Below, one piece after another: positions 12,051 through 21,565 of a stretch of DNA of 64,000 nucleotides. The number at the start of each line of letters is the position of its first letter. Position 1 is the first letter of the stretch. The DNA is from Suillus spraguei (Eukaryota > Basidiomycota > Agaricomycetes > Boletales > Suillaceae), in assembly GCA_016800925.1 (NCBI GenBank), contig JABCPU010000137.1, forward strand, positions 95,179 through 159,178. Reading direction: 5' to 3'. The translations under genes were made by a program, and so were the position numbers. The notes beneath the pieces are model-generated. The model saw only the letters and a program-made list of their open reading frames with translations, had not been told where the DNA came from and ran no database searches.

Positions 12051-12687
12051 AGTGGATGCTCAATGGAGGGAGTTGAATCAATGTCAGTAACATGAAATAC
12101 TCGTGATGTATATGATATAATCATTGATGCAACCCATTATTATAAGGTATGTCCATCTACTCAGTAGAATGATGCATGTTCCCATAATTTTGCTCGAGCC
12201 GCAACTGATGTCGAGAAATTCACACCTCGCGGAAGCAGCGCGGAGTTTACCATAAGTCTACATGCCAATCGCGGATGTGAATTGTCCGCTATTTCAATTC
12301 TTACTCACCTCAGTATCAGAGTAATGCACCACTTCCCGGCTAGCTATGCAACATAGAAGCTTGACTTTCCAGATACCATTCCTTCCGTGACATGCACCAC
12401 ATGATATCCAGCTACCGATAGGATGGGATTGTTTGTACTCGTGGCCAAGCATCCGGCTCGACCTCGAGCTGCATATAATATGCATGCTGATGACTGTAGC
12501 ATCGACGCATTCAGCAAAATTTCTGGTGGCACATGCTATGCGAATGGCTTGTCAAGTGACTAAAGACAGGTTTGGTTGGATCTCGTGGGAGCTTGATTAA
12601 TGGACGTCTAAGCCGGTGAGCGCTTACAGTTGTTCTCACATAGTACTATCACGAAACCTTTCATATTGTCCTTTCACACCTACAGTC
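12051..12687. promoter_or_regulatory. Spacer with block shared among family copies
   Basis: 12228-12300 repeats the CGCGGAAGCAGCGCGGAGTTT block seen at 7598. 12500-12600 (CATTCAGCAAAATTT, GACTAAAGACAGGTTTG, CGTGGGAG) resembles the sequence before copy E (14285-14365) and before copy G (16880-17000), so family copies D, E and G share upstream DNA. Confidence 0.4.
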
Positions 12688-13784
12688 ATGTCCGACTGGT
12701 CGAATTGTCGAGCGCTATTTTCTCTCAAGGGTCCAATGCTTTGACAGAGGCTAAACAGCGAATGTAGGCTATTCAATCCTTGATTCCTAGCGTTTTGCTG
12801 ATGCCGTACAATGTAAACGCATACCTTAGCAGTCAAGCCATTTCTCAGAAAGATCTAGACCCACAGAACATAGACTGGTCTGAAGTATCGAGTAATATTA
12901 TCTCTCGTGCGTCTGATGCTCTAACAGAGGCCAGACAACTGGTGTATGTTCTTTGCCTCGTAATTATTACACCTTCATTGATGCAGTTCAACACGTAGCG
13001 ATCAGGCCGCGTCTCAGAGAGATATAGACCTACAAAACATTGACTGGTCCAAATTGTCAAACAACATTGTATCCCGTGCGTCCCATGTTCTGTCAGATGC
13101 CAAACAACTGGTGTATGTGATGCGTTCCTCGATTGTTATGCTATTGCTGATGCGATTCTACACGCCCATCTCAGCAATCAGATCATATCACAAAAATATC
13201 TGGTCTTAACAAACATCAGCTGGTCTAAAGTATTGGGCAACATTCTCTCTCACGCTTCTAGTGCGCTGGCAACAGCTCTCCTCGGCATGTTGTTCGCTTT
13301 GAGAGAGATCAATAACTTGTGTAGGTGTCATCCAGCTCTTGATTACGATACTATTGGATTGATACATAATTTTCAGCAATCAGGCAACCATATAAAGCAG
13401 CTGGAGCTTTACTATTGATCTCTGCATCCACAGATTTTGGAGTCTTCCTGAGATTATCGCAGCTGGCAGGACAAACTACAATGTTCTTGTGTTTTCTCCC
13501 GGTGCGGTTGGTTATCTGGTGTCTTGGCTTCAGGAGTCGGGGAGTACAAAAAGGTACACAAACACGGCGCCTTCTACCTACTAACTAAACACGCCATTGC
13601 AGGTTCATTTGCATCCCAATATCAGTCCCGTCACTACGGTGGTAATGTGCCACGAGGTTCTGGATTTTCGCAACTCCAATCATACGGGGCTACCACATGG
13701 ATCCCATTGACGCTTGTCTCCTTGTTATCGTATACTGGAGCTGCCACTGTCTTGGGCCGGGAGTGGGGGTGGTGGCTCCAATGA
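12688..13784 (+). CDS. ISG12-like protein with multiplied N-terminal cassette, copy D
   Basis: Exons read: 12688-~12761 (MSDWS), 12830-12943, 12999-13112, 13175-13320, 13380-~13553 and ~13604-13784. The second and third are both exactly 114 nt, start C-(A/G)AT/AGT-CA(A/G), end CTGGT, and encode versions of one amphipathic cassette (QNIDWSEVSSNIISRASDAL and QNIDWSKLSNNIVSRASHVL). The fourth is a longer cassette ending REINNL. Then come the membrane exon (RQPYKAAGALLLIS) and the ISG12-like core (GSFASQYQSRHYGG, FSQLQSYGAT) ending VLGREWGWWLQ. The first exon lacks one A in a run (12702-12706, GAATTG against GAAATTG in copy G), shifting its frame, so this is either a sequence error or a start further in. 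All later exons are open. Confidence 0.6.
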
Positions 13785-14436
13785 GGTGAATGGTATTCAA
13801 GTTTTGTATCGAATGCCGTTGAAATGAGACTATCTTATTGAGGTATGCATGTGACTATTCTGAAAAGAACAAAATGTATATGGGGCCACCATGCCGACAG
13901 TCACCTCAACGCTTATCTCGGGCTGGGGATGATGGATCTGATTTAAGGAGCTGGTATCATTTTGTATCGAATGGAGGTTATCTTGTTGAGGTATGTATGT
14001 CACCGTAGTCAAATGAATCGCAGGGTTCCGGGTTGGTTCGTGGGGGGATACCGGTTACTCGTAACTGATATATGAATCACAGGGAATACCGGTGATGTAG
14101 GCACTTGATGAAGAATAGTAGTACCACTACTAGTGTGAATCTGTGACTTTAGGGACAGTCCTCGCGTGGGCTGCTGACTCCGAATTGATTCACGTGTTTA
14201 GCTCATTCCTCTTCTAACCAAGCCTCTAGCTTCTCGACCTCGATCTGGCATGCTGTGTTATATGTGCATGATGAGGTCTCGAGGCACGCAGCAAAATTTA
14301 GAGTGGCAGGTGCTTCCCACGGATGCAGCTTGCGACTAAAGACAGGTTTGTTTTGGGATTGGCTCATCATTTTGGTTGGTTATAAGGAAACTTACATCGT
14401 TCGTTGTGATACTGTTCTTCATGCCTCCAATCATCA
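13785..14436. promoter_or_regulatory. 3' flank of copy D and upstream region of copy E
   Basis: Two imperfect copies of a short block (TGTATCGAATG, then TTGAGGTATG-ATGT) lie at about 13806-13860 and 13960-14005, and a third relative follows copy E at 15055-15080. 14285-14365 shares the upstream block noted before copies D and G (CAGCAAAATTTAGAGTGGCA). Nothing coding seen. Confidence 0.35.
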
Positions 14437-14439
14437 TGA

Positions 14440-15048
14440 TGTCAGACTGGTCAAAATTACGCATACCTTTCAGGGCCAAATTGTGGGACAATATTCTCTC
14501 TAGTGTTCTGTTCGCTTTGATAGAATTTAATTTTAATGATTGGTGTAGGTGTCATCCAGTTCTTCATACAATATATGCTAGGTACTGATACATATTTTAC
14601 AGCAATCATACATCCATACGTAGCAGCCGGAGCCTTGATGTTCATCTCTGCATCCACAGATATTGGAGTCTTCCTGACATTAGTGCAACTGACAGGAACA
14701 ATTGCGGTGTTCCTGTGTCTTGTCCCTGTGCGGCTTATCATCTGGTGTCTTGGATTTAGGAATCAAGGAGTAGCACAAGGTGTACAAAAACAGCACTTTC
14801 TACCTGACCTGCTAACTGAACGCGCCATAATAGGTTCATTTGCATCCCAATATCAGTCCAGTCACTACGGTGCTACTGTACCACGAGGCTCTGGGTTCGC
14901 GCTCCTCCAATCGTCCGGGGCCACCATGTGGATCCCATTGACGCTCATCTCCTTGTTATCATATACTGGAGCCGCCATTGTCTTGGGCGGGAGTGGGGGT
15001 GGTGGCTCCAATGAAGCAAGGTGTTGTATTGCATTGAATGCGGTTTAA
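14440..15048 (+). CDS. ISG12-like protein, copy E, with frameshifted tail
   Basis: Exons 14440-14544, 14603-14779 and 14832-15048. Exon 1 holds one cassette (MSDWSKLR, then KLWDNILSSV). Exon 2 gives IHPYVAAGALMFISAS and a second hydrophobic helix ending RLIIWCLGFRNQGVAQ. Exon 3 gives GSFASQYQSSHYGATVPRGS and LLQSSGAT, then a third helix. At 14986 one C is missing relative to copy D (TTGGGCGGG against TTGGGCCGGG), so the family tail R-x-W-G-W-W becomes GGSGGGGSNE and the protein runs on to a stop at 15046. An ATG three bases earlier (14437) is an alternative start. Confidence 0.6.
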
Positions 15049-15885
15049 GTGAGACTGTCTTGTTGAGGTATGCATGTAACTATTCTCGATAGAATGTCAA
15101 TGTTTGGGTTGATTTTGTTGGAATTGATGGACATTGGCGCCAAGTTTCTCATGACTGATGCATCAAATGCGGAGGGGTGCAGGCATTCGTTAGGGTTGTG
15201 GTTTCAACCCTTCGTACAGGTCTGCAATCATATCCTAGGAACATCTAGGTCTACCTCACAAGGTCTGACATTGACTGTTGGAAGTGCTGTTTGCTTGGAC
15301 TCCGACAGTCACAGGGGCCAGACAGGTGTTTACAGGTGATTCGATTCTTCGTTACACCTTTTTGTTGATGGGCCTAATTTTCTAAAAATCAGGTACTCAT
15401 TGCTCCTTAACAAATTTCTCAAAGTCTTTATACACCAGATCGTGCGCTACCGAAATTGTTCGGATAAATGCTGCAATGCTCAAGAAATTTCTCACCTGCC
15501 TGTTACCATAAGCTCCCATACCATGTAGCATGCTATGAAGTCAATGAACGCCTACTGATGATGGCTCAAGCTAATCAGCCGTTTTGAGGTTATTTATCTG
15601 TGTTTCCATCGGTCACTGACTCGCAATGCCTGCCAGACCGTGCTACTTGCACAACGAATATTCAAACCAGGAGATTGTACAGCTGGGGAAGGAATTAGGC
15701 TCGAGTGACCAGGCCGAAAAGCCAAAAATACTATATAAATGACCTTTGTCAAGAGAAGTTACTTTAATTTAGAGAATACAATGAGGCCGCTGCCAACTTT
15801 GGGCGCTCCATTGCAACTTTTATAAATAGATTTGTTCAGTTTACCTTGTTCTTCACGCGTGGCCGCCCACATACAGACAACCATC
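15049..15885. other. Intergenic spacer
   Basis: No gene recognised. An open frame at 15070-15339 has no exon context. A TATA-like TATAAATGA at 15735 is too far from the start of copy F to call. Confidence 0.3.
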
Positions 15886-16550
15886 ATGTCCCAGCAAGCG
15901 GACCCGCCCAACATTGATATTGACTGGTCCAAATTATGGGACACTATTCTCACCTCTTCAGTCCATGCTCTGACGGAGGTCAACAACTGGTGTAGGTTAC
16001 TATTTTTTTTTCACGATGTTGTTTATAAACCTTCTCCAGCAATCAGGCATCCATATGTCACGGCTGGAGCTTTGATATGCATCTCTGCCAATCCCGATAT
16101 CTTGCTCACGCCCCTGCGGCTCGCAGGGAGAACAACACTTTACATCTGTCTCCTCCCGCTTCGTTTGATCCTCTGGCCCTTAAAGCTCTTGGGAAGGTTC
16201 ACCTTGTATATTCTCGGTTTCAGGAGATATGGCGTAGCGAGAGGTATATCCCAACCAATCAACTACAGGTGTCTCATGTCCTCAGGCTAAACGTGAATAT
16301 GACAGATTCATTGGCATCCCAGTACCAGTCCCATATTTATGGCGGCTACGTGCCACAGGACTCTACTTTCGCAAGATTCCAGTCATACGGGGCTGCTGAC
16401 TATTTCGATGACCTGCAAGCACTGAACGCAGATTATGAGGATATAGATCAAGAAGCAGTATCGAAACGTGCGGTTGGTCACGGTGTCTCTTGGCTGGCAG
16501 CTATTGGAGCTGTGTTTGTCTTGAGCAGGGCATGGGGTTGGTGGAATTGA
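15886..16550 (+). CDS. ISG12-like small membrane protein, copy F
   Basis: Best-preserved family member. Exons 15886-15991, 16040-16243 and 16306-16550, introns 48 and 62 nt. Residues 1-35 are the N-terminal cassette (MSQQADPPNIDIDWSKLWD, then ILTSSVHALTEVNNW). Exon 2 encodes IRHPYVTAGALICISA and a longer hydrophobic stretch ending LYILGFRRYGVAR. Exon 3 encodes DSLASQYQSHIYGGYVP, FARFQSYGAA, an acidic linker (DYFDDLQALNADYEDIDQE), then a helix ending VFVLSRAWGWWN. Family role as for copy A, with a cytosolic or matrix-facing amphipathic helix followed by membrane helices as the likely topology. The start is the ATG of MSQQ, preceded by CCATC. Confidence 0.7.
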
Positions 16551-17083
16551 TGTGGTTTGCTAGACAATGTTGGTAACGTGTATGTTGATCTTGAGAGAGG
16601 CGGTCAGTGCCAGCAACAGGATATATTATGGAGCCATATCAATGAAGTTAGTACTAAGTGACGTGTTCATATACTCAGCAAAAATGTATGCTTCCTCGGA
16701 TTGTGCATGGCCCGGTCTTAAATCAAGTGTTGGAACGGTGTTGAGTCTGTTGACTCTATTTAGGTAAATTTGTAATAGGCTCTATATATGCGCGGAGTCG
16801 GTCGCGCTCTCGCGGGCTGCTGACTCTGAATTAGTCGTTCACCCACGAGCTGCATGTAAAGTTGTAAACTATGTACACGACGAATTTGTGGCCTCGAAGC
16901 ATGCGACCAAATTTAGTATGGCATATGACCTTGTGGGTGAGTCCGACGAGTTCGGATTTGGTTTCGTGGGAGTTCAACAATTGATATCTAGGCCGATGAT
17001 CATGTGCATGAGTGCTTGGTCGCTCCTGCAGAGAATCACAAAGCTTGCGATATTGACCTTTCACGCCTACTACAGGTTCAAGC
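16551..17083. promoter_or_regulatory. Spacer and upstream block of copy G
   Basis: 16870-17080 contains the family upstream block (GACGAATTTGTGGCCTCGAA, GCATGCGACCAAATTTAG, TTCGTGGGAGTTCAA, CCTTTCACGCCTAC) also seen before copies D and E, and more faintly before A and B. No gene recognised. Confidence 0.35.
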
Positions 17084-18357
17084 ATGCCCAAGGAAGACAT
17101 AGACTGGTCGAAATTGTCGAACATTGTTCTTTCGAGTGCTCTGGCAGAAGTCAAACAAATGAGGTTATTGGTCCTATGAGTATGCACTAGCATGACCTTT
17201 GCTGATGGTAGCTGAACATGTTTTAGCAATCAGGTCATTTCCCCGCCAAATGTAAACTTGTCTGACTTGTCGAAGCTATCGGGTACTGTTCTCTCCCGTG
17301 CGTCTGATGCTCTAGCGGAGGTCAAACAACTAAGGTTCTTCGCCCCTTGACTATGCATGCTTCTTGTTGATGCGATTCACGCTCTTTTCAGCAATCAAGC
17401 CATGTCTAAGAAAGACATATACTTGCCAAACATAGACTGGTCGAAAGTATCCGGCGACATCCTGTCTCACACGTCTGACGCTTTGATAGAGGCTAAACAA
17501 TTGGTGTATGTTATCCACCTCTTGATTGTTATACCTTAACTGATAGGCTTGATGGATATTTTCTAGCCATCAGATTTCCACGTATCACCACTGGAACTCT
17601 GATATGCCAATACTTCAGCAATATCAGGAGAAAGTGCGGCGGCTCATAGAGATGACATCAAGTACGTTAACAAGGATCTGATTTCTTCACAGATAAACTA
17701 ATAGGGACCTAGACCTGTTCGGCGTCCACTGGATCAAAGTGTGGGGGTCTGTCCTCTTGCGCGCTTACAAATTGCGGGACGATATACTCTCGAGCGCCTC
17801 CCAATTGTGGGGTATCATTCCCTCCGGCGCTTTCAGATTGTGGAGGATCATGATCTGGGGTCCTTCTAAATTATGTGGCGCTATAATATGGGGCTCTTCC
17901 AAAATTTTGGACGCTGTTCCCTCGAACACTTATGAATTGCGGGATACTAGTAGAATACTCTTGAGCACTTCAGATTCTACTGCCTTCTCCTGTGTTTCGC
18001 ACGCTCTGACAGGAGTCAACGTCTGGTGTAGGTCACTTGCCTCTTGTTGACAACATTTCCTGAGTGGCTTAAACACTGTCAGCGATCAGGCATCCGTATA
18101 TCGCAGCTGCAGTTTTGCTATGGATCTCTGAGCATCCTGGCATCCTTCTGGCGCCATTGCAGACGGGAAAACCTACACCGCACACTCGGACCTCGACTGT
18201 TCCCTTGAATCATGGCTACTACGACACTGCAGTCACGAATGAATACGAGAATGTGAATGCACGCAAAGCTGAATCGACGGCGGTGCTTAGCGTCTCTTGG
18301 CTGACGGGTCTTGGAGCTGTGTTTGTTTTGGGTAGGAGGTGGGGGTGGTGGGATTGA
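17084..18357 (+). CDS. Expanded family member, copy G, lacking the ISG12-like core
   Basis: Exons read: 17084-17163 (MPKEDIDWSKLSNIVLSS), 17227-17334 (VNLSDLSKLSGTVLSRAS), 17392-17505 (114 nt; PNIDWSKVSGDILSHTSDAL), an exon at 17567-~17660, a long exon ~17707-18029 and 18082-18357. The long exon starts as a cassette (DLDLFGVHWIKVW) and then carries seven 11-residue repeats. The last exon opens with the membrane segment IRHPYIAAAVLLWIS but goes straight to a linker and the tail VFVLGRRWGWWD. The GF-GV-GS-ASQYQS core is missing. The junction near 17660-17706 does not stay in frame in any splice I tried, so either a splice site is missed or the gene is broken there. Confidence 0.5.
17736..17966 (+). 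repeat. 33-bp coding minisatellite, seven 11-residue repeats
   Basis: Seven consecutive 33-bp units inside the copy G long exon each encode 11 residues of the pattern (K/Q/R/E)-(L/V/I)-(W/R/C/L)-(G/D/R)-x-(I/V/M)-x-x-x-x-x, for example QLWGIIPSGAF and KLCGAIIWGSS. The unit resembles the KLWDTILTSSV part of the ordinary cassette, so it looks like local amplification of that segment. An 11-residue (hendecad) period suits a long amphipathic helix. Confidence 0.7.
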
Positions 18358-19059
18358 CATGGTAGTACCGTATAATATTGTAATACGCCGGGCTACTCTG
18401 TAGGTGCACCGATATTTAAGTCCTTTACTGACAACATCTCAACGAACGAACGATTGAGCCGTCTAGGTGTGTCTTACTAGTTCCAACGCCTGATAATCGT
18501 AAGATCCGTCCAGTGACCATATCGCATGGCATCGAGCACACCGGCGGCCGTGGGCAGAAACTCGAACTCCACTGAAACCAGCTGTATCAGCGGAGATCAA
18601 GTTGTTGCCCAAGGCATGAATTCAAATCTGAACGTGATTCCTGATAAAAGGGCATAATAATTGTACATGGGCTACCACTTGCACCTCGGTCCATAGAATT
18701 ATGTCAAATGCCAGTGAAATCTCCTCAACCACTACTATATCGCATCATTGCGCGAGAGAACATTGTTTCAAATGATCCTCGTTCACCATCCCAGACCAGC
18801 CCGCGCAGCAAGCTTGACAACCCTGCCGCACGACCTATCATTTGGATCGGCATCCTTTTATCCAAAATCAAGTTCAAAAATTACCGTGTTTGGGAGATAG
18901 GATCGATGTATATCTGACTGACGGTACTACGAAACTCTTGCTCTTTCAAGTTCTGTTGTTGTTTGTCTTTATTGAATTCTAATAGTCCATTACATAATCT
19001 GTAAGTTCATTGGATTTGGCAGCAGTCCCCCCTACTTCATTCCGACGAGTCCGTATCCC
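18358..19059. other. Intergenic spacer
   Basis: No gene or RNA recognised. The sequence is unrelated to the preceding family. Confidence 0.35.
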
Positions 19060-20797
19060 ATGGTGCGCTAACACTCTGAGAACTTAAGGCAACATTAACG
19101 GTCGTAATCTTAGACAGTTTGCACGTACTATCTACGTGGCGCGTGTAAGTACGGCGATAGATGTCGTAACGAGCATCCAGTGGACAGAGCACAACAGGGT
19201 GGTTTTGGGAGTACGTTGTCTCGACTCTCCCCGGGCTTTTCTCTCACATTCTTACACACAATGATTAGATCAAAGTTGGACAAATAATAATAATAATTCT
19301 AGAGACATGGCAGTTCCGTACACGTAAGTTGTTCAGGATCTATGACGCAAGAAGGTTGACATACGGTTCAATATGTTAACATTACGGTTTGTAGTATCGA
19401 ATCAATAGCAAGAGACGTCACCCCTCTACACGATAAGCCTTCATGGCCATTATCATCCTACGGTGCTGCGAAGTATGAACCAGTGGTTATCGCCGGACTG
19501 GACGAGTCGCTTGAGGAACTTCGAGTGAAGGCAGTGGCTGCATTGAAGGCAGGGACTATCAACGAATATGTGCGTAGCTTAATAAGGAAGGATACTCTTC
19601 TTTGATGACTGATCGAGCTGCCTATAGATGAAATATGAGTCAGACAAAATAGCTGCCTCAGAGCAGGCGTACACCAACGCCAGGAGCAATGTTTCACAGT
19701 TGCATGACGCTGCTTTCAAATTGAGCAAGGAAGCAGCTTCACCTGGATCGAGTGCACTCGGTCATGTTTCCGCTTTTGGTGGGCGATCAGCGTTTGGTAG
19801 CGGGCCAGCGTTTGGTTCTGGCCCTCAACCATCGGCGTCTGGCACAGCTTCCAGTGCTTTTGGAAAATCTGCCTTTGGCCAGCCCGCATTTGGCCAGACA
19901 GGGTTTGGCACATCCGCAGCGACATCTGCATTTGGACAACCTGCACAAGCGACGTCTGCGTTTGGACAAACTGCACAGGCTACGTCAACGTTCGGGCAGC
20001 CACAACAACCAACATCTGCGTTCGCGCAACCACAACAGTCTGCGTCTGCATTTGGGCAGCCACAGCAGCCAACTTCTGCGTTTGGGCAGCCTGTTCAGAC
20101 AACATCAGCGTTTGGGCAAGCGCCAAGCTCTGTGTTTGGGCAGCCCTCTGCATTCGGTTCAGCCACTCAGCCAACGTCGGCTTTTGGACAATCATCATTG
20201 ATTAAATCCGGGTCAGGTGCATTTGGCTCTTCGGCACCTTCCACAGGTGCATTCGGGGGCACTGGCACTGGTGGCGGGTTTTCTGCATTTGCACCTCAGT
20301 CATCTGGGTTTGCGCCAGCACCGACGCAAGCATCGGCATTTGGACAGCCTTCATTTGGAGCTCCTGCTCCTGCGCCAACACAAAGTGCCTTTAACTCCGC
20401 GACACCCTCACAAAATGCTTTTGGCCTTGCACCATCTGCATCAGGCCCAATCGGCGGGTCTCTCATGACATCCCGGTCCGCCTTCGGAACAGCGCCAACG
20501 TCATCTGCGTTCGGTAGCACAGGCGCTGTAACTCCGTCCTTTGGCGTTCCTGCGCCTGCGGTTGCTACTGCTTTCGCAACTCCAATGGTAACAACCCCAA
20601 CCGATGCTTCGAAACCACCTCCATCAGCACCTGAGTTTTCACGATCTAAAATCCAAATAAAACCTGACAGATATGCTGAACTATTGCCGGAAAACTACAT
20701 GGACATATTGCCTGTAGATGTAAAGGCTGCGTTTGCGGCAGAGAAATTTGAATGGGGGAAGATACCGGAGTGGATACCGCCGAAGGAGGTGCGGTAG
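19060..20797 (+). CDS. NUP42: FG-repeat nucleoporin, NUP42-like, with CCCH zinc finger
   Basis: Five exons: 19060-19062 (ATG alone), 19114-19214, 19303-19323, 19395-19569 and 19628-20797. Exon 2 encodes a CCCH finger, VCTYYLRGACKYGDRCRNEH (C-x7-C-x5-C-x3-H). Exons 3 and 4 encode VPYTIESIARDV and DKPSWPLSSYG. Exon 5 starts with a helix (MKYESDKIAASEQAYTNARS), then ~280 residues of FG repeats (SAFG, AFGQP, TSAFGQ), and ends FEWGKIPEWIPPKEVR, matching the C-terminal end that in Nup42/Rip1 proteins contacts the mRNA-export factor Gle1. The expected site is the cytoplasmic face of the nuclear pore. A start at 19309 would drop the finger. The one-codon first exon with a GTGCGC donor is inferred, and the gene uses GTGCGT again at 19570. 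Confidence 0.8.
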
Positions 20798-21565
20798 GAT
20801 TTATTGAAGTGTCAACGGACTATTGTATGAGTTAGTCTTATGTTTTTTACGAGTTCCATTATAGGATCGCATTGTACAACACCTCACTGTACCACTATAA
20901 GTAACAGGCAATGCCAATAGCCATGATCTAGGCGTCACGAAAATGCTGTGCCACTGCTGAACTTCGCATGACCCGGGCCGAAGGCTTGCACTAGCGCCGC
21001 CGATCAGTGGCCACATCGAGCTCTTTCGAAATTTCAAGGCTCGTCAGTATCTTGTGAGCCATTAGCGTCGCGTCAAGCTTTCAAGCTCAAGGCTTGTCAG
21101 TGCTGCGTCAATGCCACGTCACCGTGAGTCAGTGACCACAGGTGCGGTGCAACAGCGGCAGGACTGCGTCAAAATAGCTATACGTGCGCGCTCTTTTGCG
21201 CATTACAGGCTGCCTTATAACCTTCAAGTCAGTACATCGTGGATTTCCGTATCATCTCAGAATCCAGAAAGCTGAAGTCTGAAATCTGGTGGCCTCAAGA
21301 GTTGGAACGGACTACAAATTAGTTTTCAGTCCTGCAGTCCAAAACGCCAAGAATCGAGTGAGTCTATATTAATCATGTGAAGTCCTCCCAAGGTGTTGAT
21401 GCAGAGTTCAGAGCGTGTGGCCAGCAACAAGCAGGCTACTGGAACCGGCATTGACACATACACGCTGTCTCAGAATAGGATGTGAGATTGTACTGCTTTT
21501 GAGATTCGGATGCCCGCCAGTAAAATACAAATAGTGAGCATGGTGTATTTGCCCGACATCCAATA
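20798..21565. other. Intergenic spacer with a relic shared with 27405-27570
   Basis: 21370-21500 (AATCATGTGA, GGTGTTGATGCAGAGTTCAGA, GTGTGGCCAGCAACAA, GAATAGGAT, ATTCGGATGC) matches 27400-27580 in order, so both are copies of one old sequence lying upstream of unrelated genes. Nothing coding seen. Confidence 0.4.
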
